Source: Pseudomonas sp. RIT409
GTDB taxonomy: Bacteria > Pseudomonadota > Gammaproteobacteria > Pseudomonadales > Pseudomonadaceae
Direction: 5' to 3'
Length of the DNA: 64,000 bases
Assembly: GCF_003052515.2 (NCBI RefSeq)
Contig: NZ_QARE02000027.1
Location: 1-64,000, forward strand
Shown: positions 33,012 to 42,059 of the stretch, one piece after another
Layout of the letters: each line of letters starts with the position of its first letter
Position numbering within the stretch: the stretch's first letter is position 1
The notes under the pieces: model-generated
Seen by the model: only the letters and a program-made list of their open reading frames with translations
Database searches by the model: none
What the model was told of the DNA's origin: nothing
Position numbers and translations under genes: made by a program

Positions 33012-34406
33012 ATGGCTGTCTACAACTACGACGTAGTGGTGCTGGGTTCCGGTCCGGCGGGAGAAGGCGCGGCGATGAACGCTGCCAAGGCTGGGCGCAA
33101 GGTGGCGATGGTCGACAGCCGCCGCCAGGTCGGTGGCAACTGCACCCACTTGGGCACGATTCCGTCCAAGGCGCTGCGTCACTCGGTCAAGCAGATCATC
33201 CAGTTCAACACCAACCCGATGTTCCGGGCCATCGGTGAGCCACGCTGGTTTTCCTTTCCCGACGTGCTGAAAAGTGCCGAGAAGGTCATCAACAAACAGG
33301 TCGCCTCACGCACCGGGTACTACGCGCGCAATCGCGTCGATGTATTTTTCGGCACCGGCAGCTTCGCCGACGAGCGCACCATCGATGTGGTCTGCAACAC
33401 CGGCGTGGTGGAAAAGCTGGTGGCCAATCAGATCATCATTGCCACCGGCTCACGCCCCTATCGCCCGGCTGACATCGATTTCAACCATAAGCGTATCTAT
33501 GACAGCGACACCATCCTCAGTCTCAATCACACGCCACGCAAGCTGATCATCTACGGGGCGGGCGTCATCGGCTGCGAATATGCCTCGATTTTCAGTGGCC
33601 TGGGGGTCGATATCGAACTGATCGACAACCGTGACCAGTTGCTGAGCTTCCTGGATGCGGAAATCTCGCAAGGCTTGAGCTATCACTTCAGCAACAACAA
33701 TGTGATGGTCCGTCACAACGAGGAGTACGAGCGGGTGGAGGGGCTGGACAACGGGGTGATCCTGCACCTCAAATCCGGTAAGAAGGTCAAGGCCGATGCC
33801 TTGCTCTGGTGCAACGGTCGGACAGGCAATACCGACAAGCTGGGGCTGGAAAACGTCGGCATCAAGGCCAACGGCCGTGGCCAGATCGAGGTCGACGAGG
33901 AATACCGGACCAGCCAGCCGACCATTTACGGCGCAGGCGATGTGATCGGCTGGCCGAGCCTGGCCAGTGCTGCTTACGACCAAGGCCGTTCGGCATCGGG
34001 CAAGGCGGTGGACAACGGCACGTGGCGCTTCGTCAACGACGTGCCGACCGGCATCTACACCATCCCGGAGATCAGCTCGATCGGCCAGAACGAACATGAC
34101 CTGACCCAGGCCAAGATTCCCTACGAGGTAGGCAAGGCATTCTTCAAAAGCATGGCCCGCGCACAGATTTCCAACGAGCCGGTCGGCATGCTGAAGATTC
34201 TGTTCCATCGCGAAACCTTGCAGATCCTCGGTGTGCATTGCTTCGGCGACCAGGCTTCGGAGATCGTCCACATCGGGCAGGCGATCATGAACCAGCCGGG
34301 CGAGTTGAATACCATCAAGTATTTCGTCAACACCACCTTCAACTACCCGACCATGGCCGAGGCCTATCGGGTGGCGGCATACGATGGCCTCAACCGGCTT
34401 TTTTGA
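33012..34406 (+). CDS. sthA: Soluble pyridine nucleotide transhydrogenase SthA
   Basis: A 464-residue flavoprotein disulfide reductase-family enzyme. The FAD motif is VVLGSGPAGEGAAMNAAK, the NAD(P) motif is LIIYGAGVIGCEYASIF, and the end is NTTFNYPTMAEAYRVAA. The usual redox CxxxxC is replaced by GGNCTHLGT, as in all soluble transhydrogenases. It reoxidises NADPH with NAD+ in the cytoplasm and balances the two pools. The ATG at 33012 follows GAGGAG. The 291-bp upstream gap (32721-33011) shows nothing recognisable. Confidence 0.96.
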   Translation: MAVYNYDVVVLGSGPAGEGAAMNAAKAGRKVAMVDSRRQVGGNCTHLGTIPSKALRHSVKQIIQFNTNPMFRAIGEPRWFSFPDVLKSAEKVINKQVASRTGYYARNRVDVFFGTGSFADERTIDVVCNTGVVEKLVANQIIIATGSRPYRPADIDFNHKRIYDSDTILSLNHTPRKLIIYGAGVIGCEYASIFSGLGVDIELIDNRDQLLSFLDAEISQGLSYHFSNNNVMVRHNEEYERVEGLDNGVILHLKSGKKVKADALLWCNGRTGNTDKLGLENVGIKANGRGQIEVDEEYRTSQPTIYGAGDVIGWPSLASAAYDQGRSASGKAVDNGTWRFVNDVPTGIYTIPEISSIGQNEHDLTQAKIPYEVGKAFFKSMARAQISNEPVGMLKILFHRETLQILGVHCFGDQASEIVHIGQAIMNQPGELNTIKYFVNTTFNYPTMAEAYRVAAYDGLNRLF

Positions 34407-34448
34407 GCGGCTCCGGCCGGTGGCCTGAGCCGGCCGGGGTGACCGATT

Positions 34449-35171
34449 TCAGTAATTCCCGAGGGTGGCGCTGGCCAAACCGGGAAAGTCTGTAATCAGG
34501 CTGTCGACGCCGAAGTCGGCGAGCCTGCGCATCAGTGCAGGCTCGTTGACGGTCCAGACCGACACATGCAGCCCCTGATTCTGGGCTTTTTTCAGGCGCT
34601 CGGGCGTGCACAGCGTCCAGTTCAACGCCAGGATCTCACAGCCATAGTTCTGCGCGACCTTCAGCGGGTCGAGCCAGGCGTATTCCGCCACCAGGCCCCG
34701 GGAAAGGTCCGGCGTCAATTCCAGCGCGGCGCTCAACACTTCCCGCGAGCTGGACGTAATGGTGACCTTGTCCAGCAAGCCGTGGCGCTCGGCCATCTCC
34801 CGAATGGCCAACACCGTCGTCGCCGAACGGGTGCGAGACGCGCTTTTCACCTCCAGTTGCCAGTGATCGAAATCGCACTTCTCGAACAACTCTTCCAGGC
34901 GCGGGATCGGGCACGGCTGGCCCCAGCCCGGCCCACCCTTGCGCGCGTCGTAGGTCACTAAGTCGGCCGCCGTGTGCTCAACCACTTTGCCACGACGGTC
35001 GGTGGTGCGTTTGAGGGTCGGGTCGTGAATGACCATCAACTCGCCGTCGCGAGACAGATGCAGATCCAGTTCACAGCGCTTGACGCCATGTTTGAGGCAC
35101 TCCTGAAAGCTGGTCAGGGTGTTTTCCGGTGCTTCGCCTTTGGCGCCGCGGTGGCCGTAAATAAGGGTCAC
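34449..35171 (-). CDS. Cytosolic glycerophosphodiester phosphodiesterase
   Basis: A 240-residue GDPD with a TIM-barrel fold. The metal and catalytic residues are in IYGHRGAKGEAPENTLTSF (His-Arg, Glu-Asn), CELDLHLSRDGELMVIHDP and QLEVKSASR. It hydrolyses glycerophosphodiesters from lipid turnover to glycerol-3-phosphate and an alcohol. It has no signal peptide, so UgpQ-like cytoplasmic use is likely. It is convergent with sthA and 36 nt downstream of the PilZ gene on the same strand. Confidence 0.92.
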   Translation of the reverse strand: MTLIYGHRGAKGEAPENTLTSFQECLKHGVKRCELDLHLSRDGELMVIHDPTLKRTTDRRGKVVEHTAADLVTYDARKGGPGWGQPCPIPRLEELFEKCDFDHWQLEVKSASRTRSATTVLAIREMAERHGLLDKVTITSSSREVLSAALELTPDLSRGLVAEYAWLDPLKVAQNYGCEILALNWTLCTPERLKKAQNQGLHVSVWTVNEPALMRRLADFGVDSLITDFPGLASATLGNY

Positions 35172-35207
35172 ATCTTCTCCTTGGTTGAACGTGCGTGAAG
35201 CAGTGAG

Positions 35208-35795
35208 TCAATGAGGGGCAGGATTGCCTTGCTCGCGGGCCTGGCGGCGCTGCGCGGCCTGGCGCTGCAGAATGTGGCGGGCCAGCAACTGGCGCTGCGC
35301 TTCGGTGAGGTCGACCCATTCGGTGCCGATTTCGAAATCGCCGATGGTGTGAGACTGACATTGGGTGACCCGGGCGCGCAGCATCATGCCCGATGCCTGG
35401 GGCATGAGCACCATTTTCACCGAGAGCAGCGTGCCGGCGGGAAACGGCTGGTGCGACTCGAATTGCAACCCGCCCTCGGACATGATGACTTTCTGCGGGG
35501 CGCCCAACTTGCCCAGCACGGTCTGCGCGACCACCTGCCCGAGCAGATCGATGCGTTTGCTCATGGCGCGCAGGAAACTGTTGGTGGTTCGATCACGGTC
35601 GTCGAGCTGACGCAGCAGGTGTTGGGATTCGAACTCGGCGACGTGCAGTTCGCTCAGCAGGTCGAAGAGGGTGGAGGTGTCGTCATGAGCGTATTCGTCC
35701 CCGGACCCCGGCCCCGGAATCCGTTGAATTTCCAGTGCGACGCTGTCCTCGATACGGTAGTATTCGCGGCGTTCTTCTTCATCTAGTGTCGGCAT
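35208..35795 (-). CDS. PilZ domain protein
   Basis: A 195-residue protein with RREYYRIEDSVALEIQRI near the start, a helical middle and a beta-barrel PilZ-like C-terminal part (ARVTQCQSHTIGDFEIGTEWVDL). PilZ domains usually bind cyclic di-GMP through RxxxR and DxSxxG. Here the arginines are at REYYR, but the second motif reads MSEGGLQF, so binding is uncertain. It is divergent from lolC, a conserved arrangement in pseudomonads. The ATG at 35795 gives MPTLDEEERREYY; earlier starts overlap the promoter region. Confidence 0.8.
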   Translation of the reverse strand: MPTLDEEERREYYRIEDSVALEIQRIPGPGSGDEYAHDDTSTLFDLLSELHVAEFESQHLLRQLDDRDRTTNSFLRAMSKRIDLLGQVVAQTVLGKLGAPQKVIMSEGGLQFESHQPFPAGTLLSVKMVLMPQASGMMLRARVTQCQSHTIGDFEIGTEWVDLTEAQRQLLARHILQRQAAQRRQAREQGNPAPH

Positions 35796-35920
35796 GGCGA
35801 ACCCATGGTAGCAGCGGTTGTCAGAGTGTTGCGTTCGATTGCGCCTCAATGAATCGAGTGTAAAGCCGCAGGCCCAGGCCCGCCACAAGGACGTTCCCAT
35901 TCCTCCGAACAAGCCCTTAC

Positions 35921-37171
35921 ATGTTCAGACCTCTTTTTGTATTCATCGGCACGCGCTATACCCGTGCAAAACGCCGTAACCATTTTGTCTCCTTCATTTC
36001 CCTGACATCGATGATCGGTCTCGCCCTGGGCGTAGTGGTGATGATAGTCGTGTTATCGGTCATGAATGGCTTCGATCACGAAATGCGCACCCGGGTGCTG
36101 GGCATGGTGCCCCACGCGACCATCGAGTCCGGTGAACCCATCACTGACTGGCCTGCTCTTGCTGCGCGCGTCAGCCAGAACCCGCAAGTCGAGGCGGTCG
36201 CTCCGTTCACCCAGATGCAAGGGCTGCTCACCTATAACGGGAACGTGCAGAAGGTGTTGCTCAATGCCATCGACCCGGCCCAGGAACGCAAGGTGTCGAT
36301 CATCGACGACTTCATGAAGCAGGGGCGTCTCGACGACCTGGTCGCCGGCGGTTTCGGCGTGGTCATCGGTGACAAGGCCGCCAACAAGCTGGGCGTGAAG
36401 ATCGGCGACAAGGTCACCTTCGTTTCCCCCGAGGTCAGCGTCACACCGGCCGGCATGTTTCCGCGCATGAAGCGCTTCACCGTGGTCGGCATCTTCCACG
36501 TCGGGGCAGGGGAGCTGGACGGCTACCTGGGGGTGACCAACCTGCAGGACCTGGCGCGTCTGCATCGCTGGAAGCCCGATCAGGTGCAGGGGCTGCGCCT
36601 GAAGTTCACCGACCTGTTCAAAGCGCCGCGCACGGCGTACGAAATCGCTCAGACCCTGGGCGAGCACCAGTACTATTCCCGCGATTGGACCCGTACTCAC
36701 GGCAATCTGTACCAGGCCATCGGCATGGAGAAATCCATCATCGGCCTGCTGCTGTTGCTGATCGTGGCGGTGGCAGCCTTCAACATCATTTCCACGCTGG
36801 TGATGGTGGTCAATGACAAGCGCGGCGACATCGCCATCCTGCGCACCCTAGGCGCGACGCCGGGTCAGATCATGCGCATCTTCATGGTCCAGGGCACCGT
36901 GATCGGCGTCGTCGGCACGGCGATCGGGGCGGGCATCGGCATGCTCGCCGCGCTCAACGTCAGCGCCGCGATCGCTGGGGTGGAGCGTCTGATCGGCCAC
37001 AAGTTTCTCAACGCAGATGTCTATTTCATCGACTACCTGCCGTCGCAATTGATGAGTGAAGACGTGCTGCTGGTGTGCGGCGCGGCCCTGGTCCTGAGTT
37101 TCCTCGCCACCCTGTATCCTGCCTGGCGTGCCGCGCGCACCCAGCCGGCGGAGGCGCTACGTTATGAGTGA
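35921..37171 (+). CDS. lolC: Lipoprotein-releasing ABC transporter permease LolC
   Basis: A 416-residue inner membrane protein with four helices (near residues 25, 270, 320, 380) and a large periplasmic domain between the first two. FIGTRYTRAKRRNHFVSFISLTSM, the FNIISTLVMVVNDKRGDIAILRTLGATP coupling region and TLYPAWRAARTQPAEALRYE are diagnostic. With LolD and the second permease it extracts lipoproteins from the inner membrane and hands them to LolA. Its stop overlaps lolD region bases; lolC, lolD and lolE form one operon. Confidence 0.95.
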   Translation: MFRPLFVFIGTRYTRAKRRNHFVSFISLTSMIGLALGVVVMIVVLSVMNGFDHEMRTRVLGMVPHATIESGEPITDWPALAARVSQNPQVEAVAPFTQMQGLLTYNGNVQKVLLNAIDPAQERKVSIIDDFMKQGRLDDLVAGGFGVVIGDKAANKLGVKIGDKVTFVSPEVSVTPAGMFPRMKRFTVVGIFHVGAGELDGYLGVTNLQDLARLHRWKPDQVQGLRLKFTDLFKAPRTAYEIAQTLGEHQYYSRDWTRTHGNLYQAIGMEKSIIGLLLLLIVAVAAFNIISTLVMVVNDKRGDIAILRTLGATPGQIMRIFMVQGTVIGVVGTAIGAGIGMLAALNVSAAIAGVERLIGHKFLNADVYFIDYLPSQLMSEDVLLVCGAALVLSFLATLYPAWRAARTQPAEALRYE

Positions 37172-37178
37172 GTCGCGC

Positions 37179-37862
37179 ATGAGTGATAAAGCTGTATTGA
37201 GCTGCCGCAATCTGGGCAAATCCTACGAGGAAGGGCCGGAATCGGTGGTGGTGCTGTCGGGCCTGCAGCTGGAACTGCACCCCGGCGAGCGGGTGGCCAT
37301 CGTCGGCAGTTCGGGGTCGGGGAAAAGCACGTTGCTCAACCTGCTCGGCGGCCTGGACACGCCGACCCAGGGCAGTGTCTGGCTGGCGGGTGAGGAACTC
37401 TCGGCACTGAACGAAAAGGCCCGTGGCCTGTTGCGCAATCGTGCCCTGGGGTTCGTCTATCAATTTCACCACCTTCTGCCCGAATTCACGGCGCTGGAGA
37501 ACGTCTGCATGCCCCTGCTGATCGGCAAGACGCCGATCCCCGAAGCGCGTCAGCGTGCAACGGCACTGCTGGAGCGGGTCGGCCTCAAGCACCGCCTGGC
37601 GCACAAACCTGCGGAGCTGTCGGGCGGCGAGCGTCAGCGCGTGGCGATTGCCCGGGCCTTGGTCAATCAGCCGGGCTTGGTCATGCTCGACGAGCCCACC
37701 GGTAACCTCGATTCCCACACCGCTCAGGGCATCCAGGATCTTATGCTCGAGCTCAGCACGTCGTCGCGCACCGCGTTTCTGGTGGTGACCCACGACCTGT
37801 CGCTGGCCCGCCAGATGGACCGTGTCTGGCGTCTGGAAGAAGGCCGCCTCATCGAGGCGTGA
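37179..37862 (+). CDS. lolD: Lipoprotein-releasing ABC transporter ATPase LolD
   Basis: A 227-residue ABC ATPase. Walker A is GSSGSGKSTLLN, signature LSGGERQRVA, Walker B LVMLDEPTGN, and the H-loop is in VVTHD. It powers LolC/E. The ATG at 37179 gives MSDKAVLSCRNLGKSYEEGP and standard family length; an ATG at 37164 would overlap lolC by eight bases and add five residues. It lies between the two permease genes. Confidence 0.95.
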   Translation: MSDKAVLSCRNLGKSYEEGPESVVVLSGLQLELHPGERVAIVGSSGSGKSTLLNLLGGLDTPTQGSVWLAGEELSALNEKARGLLRNRALGFVYQFHHLLPEFTALENVCMPLLIGKTPIPEARQRATALLERVGLKHRLAHKPAELSGGERQRVAIARALVNQPGLVMLDEPTGNLDSHTAQGIQDLMLELSTSSRTAFLVVTHDLSLARQMDRVWRLEEGRLIEA

Positions 37863-37926
37863 TGCATTGAACCCGACGCCGCTTGCTGGCGTCGGGGTGT
37901 TCCTATTCAGCTACGGTGCTCCACGA

Positions 37927-39171
37927 ATGTTCAGACCGTTATCCCTCTTCATCGGCACGCGCTACACCCGGGCCAAGCGTCGCAACCACTTCATCTCGTT
38001 CATTTCCATGACCTCGATGATCGGCCTGGCGCTGGGTGTCCTGGCGATGATCGTCGTGTTGTCGGTGATGAACGGCTTCCAGAAGGAAATGAGTTCCCGC
38101 GTGCTCGGCATGGTGCCCCACGCGGTGATCGACGGCGTCCAGCCGCTCGACGACTGGAAACCCGCTGCTGACGCCGCCTTGAAGAATCCGCAGGTCACGG
38201 CAGCGGTGCCGTTCACGCAAATGGACGGCATGCTGTCTTACAAGGGCTCGATGCAGCCGATCGAAATCAACGGCATCGATCCTGCGCTCGAATCCCAGGT
38301 GTCCATCGTCACGCAGCATGTGGTGCAAGGCCGGCTGCAGGACCTGAAACCCGGCGAATTCGGGGTGGTCATCGGAGAAATCACCGCGCGCCGGTTTCGC
38401 TTGAACGTGGGCGACAAGCTGACCCTGATCGTGCCGGAAATCAGCAACGAACCAGGCGGCATCACGCCCCGACTGCAGCGCCTGACGGTGGTAGGTGTGT
38501 TCAAGGTCGGCGCCGAACTGGATGGCTCGATGGCTCTGGTCAACGTGGCGGATGCGGCCGCCATCCAGCGCTGGCAGCCGAATCAGGTGCAGGGCGTGCG
38601 CCTGGCCCTGACGGACCTGTATGCCGCCCCGCAAGTGTCGACCGCCATCGCCGCTGGGTTGGGTTCGAATTACAAAGCCGATGACTGGACCCACACCCAG
38701 GGCAGCCTGTTCAGCGCCATGAAAATGGAAAAGACGATGATTGGCCTGCTCTTGCTGATGATCGTCGCGGTGGCGGCATTCAACATCATCGCGACGTTGA
38801 TCATGGTGGTGAACGACAAGGGAGCGGACATTGCGATCCTGCGCACCATCGGCGCCACCCCTCGGCAGATCATGACCATCTTCATGGTCCAGGGCTCGGT
38901 GATCGGGGTCATCGGCACCTTCATCGGCGGCGTATTGGGCGTGATCGCCGCAATCAACGTCAGTCAACTGGTCGGCTGGGTCGAGCGGGTGACGGGGCAG
39001 CACATCTTCACTTCCGACGTGTATTTCATCAGCAACCTGCCATCGCAACTGGAAGGGAGCGATGTGGTGATGATCTGCGCTGCGGGCCTGATCCTCAGTT
39101 TCCTGGCAACGATCTACCCAGCGTACCGCGCCTCGCAGATCGAACCGGCCCAGGCGTTGCGGTATGAGTGA
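37927..39171 (+). CDS. lolE: Lipoprotein-releasing ABC transporter permease LolE
   Basis: A 414-residue paralogue of the lolC product, with the same FIGTRYTRAKRRNHFISFISMTSM start and TIYPAYRASQIEPAQALRYE end. LolC and LolE together form the LolCDE complex, with LolE holding the incoming lipoprotein and LolC binding LolA. The start is the first ATG giving the MFRPL N-terminus shared with LolC. The operon is followed by a REPIN. Confidence 0.94.
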   Translation: MFRPLSLFIGTRYTRAKRRNHFISFISMTSMIGLALGVLAMIVVLSVMNGFQKEMSSRVLGMVPHAVIDGVQPLDDWKPAADAALKNPQVTAAVPFTQMDGMLSYKGSMQPIEINGIDPALESQVSIVTQHVVQGRLQDLKPGEFGVVIGEITARRFRLNVGDKLTLIVPEISNEPGGITPRLQRLTVVGVFKVGAELDGSMALVNVADAAAIQRWQPNQVQGVRLALTDLYAAPQVSTAIAAGLGSNYKADDWTHTQGSLFSAMKMEKTMIGLLLLMIVAVAAFNIIATLIMVVNDKGADIAILRTIGATPRQIMTIFMVQGSVIGVIGTFIGGVLGVIAAINVSQLVGWVERVTGQHIFTSDVYFISNLPSQLEGSDVVMICAAGLILSFLATIYPAYRASQIEPAQALRYE

Positions 39172-39189
39172 TCGGTAGGGTCAGCCTCG

Positions 39190-39274
39190 TAGGAGCGCGC
39201 TTGCCCGCGACAGCGGTGTATCGGTGCCCCGTGTGGTGACTGACCCACCGTCATCGCGGGCAAGCGCGCTCCTA
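39190..39274. repeat. REPIN doublet 3 (inverted REP pair)
   Basis: Inverted arms at 39190-39210 and 39254-39274 match those at 12301 and 14461. It lies between the convergent lolE and cinS genes. Confidence 0.92.
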
Positions 39275-39285
39275 CAAGTGTGGGG

Positions 39286-40641
39286 TTAATTTGGCAGTTC
39301 GATCGTGAACCGTGTTACCCCATCCTGCGATTCACAGCGGATGCTCCCGCCATGTGCCTTGATGATCGACTGGGTAATCGCCAACCCCAACCCCACGTGC
39401 TCGCTGCCTTCATGACGTGAGGGGTCTGCCCGGTAGAACCGGTCGAACAGCTTCGGCAGCACGTGGGCTGGAATCGTCTGGCCGGTGTTTTCGACTGCTA
39501 TGAGTACGCTGTGAGCGGTCGTTTCCAGCGCGACAGCCACCCGGCCCTGTGCCGGGGTGAAGCGCAAGGCGTTGTCCAGCAGGTTCGACAGGGCGCGGCG
39601 TAGCATGTGCCGGTCGCCCTGAAATACGGCGTGCCCCTGGCGGCTCATCGTCACTTGGGCTTCTTCGGCCAAGGGCAGAAAGAACTCCTGCAAGGCGTTA
39701 ACCTCTTCCTCGAGGTTCAGGCTTTCCCGGCGAAGTGTCAGCAGTCCCTGTTCGGCTTTTGCCAGGTACAGCATGGCGTTGACCATTTGCGCCATCCCCT
39801 GCAATTCCTCCAGGTTGCCCAGCAACGCCTCGCGGTATTCATCCAGGGCGCGAGGGCGGGTGAGGGTGACTTGAGTGTGCGTCAGCAGATTCGATAGTGG
39901 AGTGCGCAGTTCATGCGCGATGTCCGCTGAAAAGGCCGACAGCCGCTGAAAGCCTTCGTCGAGCCGCGCCAGCATGGCGTTGAACGCCAACCCCAGCTCC
40001 GCCAGCTCGGCAGGCAGCGCGTGAGAGGGCAGGCGGGTTGTCAGCGAGCTGGCCGACACACTGGCCGCGATGTCGGTCATTTCACGCAACGGGCGCAGAC
40101 CGCGGCGTGCCGCCCAGGCGCCAAGCAATGCGGTGGCCAACGCTGATAAACCCACGGTCAGCCAGATCAGGTGCTGCATGCGCTGCAGAAAATGTTGGTG
40201 ATGGGTGATGTCCAACAGAAGGGTCAGCCGAGGCGAATCTGCTTGCTCAGGTCGCAGGGCGACGACGTAGGAGCGGTAGGAAATTCCTTTGTCGGTGAGG
40301 GTGTGCAAGCCGGTGTGGTTGCTCATCTGTGGCGTCGTGGAGGGAGCGCTGGCGAACCATAGCTCCCCGTCCGGGCCCTGCACCTGCAACGCGAGATCCG
40401 GGGAGTGCGCCAGTTCGGCCTGTAACGCCTGCCGATGCTCGCTGAGCTGTTCTGCGCGGGTGACATCCTTCAACGCGTCGCGCAACGCCGGCAGTTTGCT
40501 GTCCAGCAGTTGCTGGTCCAGCTCCATGAAATGCGCTTCGCTGGCTCGGTTGAAGAGCACGCCCGCGGTCAGCGAGACCACGGCGGTACAGGCGGCGAAC
40601 AACAGCGCCAGACGCCTGCTCAGAGAAATCCGTTCGAACAT
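39286..40641 (-). CDS. cinS: Copper-responsive sensor histidine kinase CinS
   Basis: A 451-residue membrane kinase of the heavy-metal sensor group. Two membrane helices (about residues 10-30 and 160-180) enclose a periplasmic sensor; HAMP, HisKA (FSADIAHELRTPLSNLL) and HATPase (NLLDNALRFTPAQ, GLGLAITQSI) follow. Its ATG overlaps the regulator's stop (TGATG), so translation is coupled. In P. putida CinS senses Cu(I) or Ag(I) in the periplasm and drives cinAQ; the gene content here is the same, and P. aeruginosa CopS is the equivalent. Confidence 0.9.
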   Translation of the reverse strand: MFERISLSRRLALLFAACTAVVSLTAGVLFNRASEAHFMELDQQLLDSKLPALRDALKDVTRAEQLSEHRQALQAELAHSPDLALQVQGPDGELWFASAPSTTPQMSNHTGLHTLTDKGISYRSYVVALRPEQADSPRLTLLLDITHHQHFLQRMQHLIWLTVGLSALATALLGAWAARRGLRPLREMTDIAASVSASSLTTRLPSHALPAELAELGLAFNAMLARLDEGFQRLSAFSADIAHELRTPLSNLLTHTQVTLTRPRALDEYREALLGNLEELQGMAQMVNAMLYLAKAEQGLLTLRRESLNLEEEVNALQEFFLPLAEEAQVTMSRQGHAVFQGDRHMLRRALSNLLDNALRFTPAQGRVAVALETTAHSVLIAVENTGQTIPAHVLPKLFDRFYRADPSRHEGSEHVGLGLAITQSIIKAHGGSIRCESQDGVTRFTIELPN

Positions 40642-41321
40642 CAAAGGCCCCGTTCTTCGAGGACGTAGCCCATGCCGCGTACGGTATGAATCAGCTTGTT
40701 CGGGTAGTCATCGTCGACTTTCAGGCGCAGCCGGCGGATGGCGACTTCGATCACATTGGTGTCGCTGTCGAAATTCATGTCCCACACCTGAGAGGCGATC
40801 AGCGATTTGGGCAGCACCTCGCCCTGGCGGCGGAGCATCATTTCCAGCAGCGCGAATTCCTTGGCGGTGAGGTCGATGCGTTGGCCGTTGCGTTCCACGC
40901 GCCGCCGCAGCAAATCCAGTCGCAGGTCGGCCAACTGCAGATGCGTTTCCTGACTGGCGTTGCTGCCTCGCCGTAACAGGCTGCGGACCCGGGCGAGAAG
41001 CTCGGAAAAGGCAAAAGGCTTGACCAGATAATCGTCCGCGCCCAGCTCCAGGCCGCGCACGCGGTCTTCCACCGCATCTCGAGCGGTCAGAAACAGTACC
41101 GGTGTTTCGAGGCCAGCTCGACGCACCGCTTGCAGGATCTCCCAGCCATCGCGGCCGGGCAGCATGACGTCCAGAATCAGCAAGGCATAGTCGCCGGTCA
41201 GCGCGAGATGCTGGCCGCAGGTGCCATCAGCGGCCAGTTCGGTATTGAACCCTGCCTCCGTCAGGCCCTGACGCAGGTAGTGGCCGGTTTTCGCTTGATC
41301 TTCGACGATCAGTAATTTCAT
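40641..41321 (-). CDS. cinR: Copper response regulator CinR (OmpR family)
   Basis: A 226-residue OmpR/PhoB-type regulator. The receiver has IVEDQ, the phosphoacceptor in LLILDVMLPGRDGW and the lysine in DDYLVKPFAF; the winged helix has LTAKEFALLEMML and SDTNVIEVAIRRLRLKVD. It is divergent from cinA; the 151-bp gap has a perfect TTACAA-AG-TTGTAA palindrome (41386-41399), a likely binding site. It is equivalent to CopR of P. aeruginosa. Confidence 0.92.
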   Translation of the reverse strand: MKLLIVEDQAKTGHYLRQGLTEAGFNTELAADGTCGQHLALTGDYALLILDVMLPGRDGWEILQAVRRAGLETPVLFLTARDAVEDRVRGLELGADDYLVKPFAFSELLARVRSLLRRGSNASQETHLQLADLRLDLLRRRVERNGQRIDLTAKEFALLEMMLRRQGEVLPKSLIASQVWDMNFDSDTNVIEVAIRRLRLKVDDDYPNKLIHTVRGMGYVLEERGL

Positions 41322-41385
41322 GTGGGCTTCGCAGCTCGTGGGCAGTGGCGCTTTATAGCGCGGACAGGGCGGGCAGGGGTCAAGC

Positions 41386-41399
41386 TTACAAAGTTGTAA
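41386..41399. promoter_or_regulatory. TTACAA-AG-TTGTAA palindrome, candidate CinR box
   Basis: A perfect 14-bp palindrome between the divergent cinR and cinA genes, 74 nt upstream of cinA. It resembles TTACA/TGTAA-containing copper boxes of CopR-type regulators. Confidence 0.6.
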
Positions 41400-41472
41400 T
41401 GTTACGGTCAGCTTAATGCCAGTGGGCTAGGCATAATGTGAAGCGATCGATGACTGTTGACGGGAGTAATGC

Positions 41473-41979
41473 ATGTTCGCTCGTTTTTTCGCGGCCTTTG
41501 CCTTGTTGAGTGCCAGCCTGACGTCTCAGGCGTCGCCGGGTGAGCCTTTCGATTTTGGCCATCCCGCCAGCGCCGACCAGGCGACGCGCACGATCGAATT
41601 GACTTTGGGCGACATGTATTTCGAGCCCAAGTCCTTGACGGTCAAGGCGGGCGAAACCGTGCATTTCGTACTGATCAACAAGGGCCAGTTGCTGCACGAG
41701 TTCAATTTGGGCAACGCAGCCATGCACGCGGCCCACCAACAGGAAATGCTGAAAATGGTCGCCAGCGGCATGTTGACCGCCACCGGCATGAAGCACGATA
41801 TGGCTGGCATGGATCATGGCACCATGAAGCATGATGACCCCAACAGTGTCCTGGTGGAGCCGGGCCAGCGCGCCGAGCTCACTTGGGCGTTCACCAAGGC
41901 CACTGATCTGGAATTCGCCTGCAACATCCCGGGGCATTACCAGGCAGGAATGGTGGGCAAGATATCGATGGACGAGTAA
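41473..41979 (+). CDS. cinA: Copper-induced periplasmic cupredoxin CinA
   Basis: A 168-residue azurin/plastocyanin-like protein. A signal peptide (residues 1-20, LLSASLTSQAS) precedes a beta-sandwich with type-1 copper ligands in LLHEFNLG and ACNIPGHYQAGM (His, Cys, His, Met). An insert rich in Met and His (GMKHDMAGMDHGTMKHDD) may bind extra copper. It probably binds or carries copper in the periplasm. The ATG follows GGGAGTAATGC. It is upstream of queF in the cinAQ arrangement. Confidence 0.92.
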   Translation: MFARFFAAFALLSASLTSQASPGEPFDFGHPASADQATRTIELTLGDMYFEPKSLTVKAGETVHFVLINKGQLLHEFNLGNAAMHAAHQQEMLKMVASGMLTATGMKHDMAGMDHGTMKHDDPNSVLVEPGQRAELTWAFTKATDLEFACNIPGHYQAGMVGKISMDE

Positions 41980-42059
41980 ACGCTGAAAGTGGGGGACAAA
42001 ACCTATAAACTTGCGGGTCAGGATTTTCCTCCGTCTTTTATACGTTTTCAGGTCCCGCC

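Noticed and set aside
34407..34448. Terminator between sthA and the GDPD gene
   Set aside because: GC-rich CCGGCCGG/GCCGGCCGG pairing is possible, but there is no T-run on either strand and the arms are ambiguous.
41980..42059. preQ1 riboswitch before queF
   Set aside because: No preQ1-I or preQ1-II type stem-loop or conserved A-rich tail is visible in the 80-nt gap.
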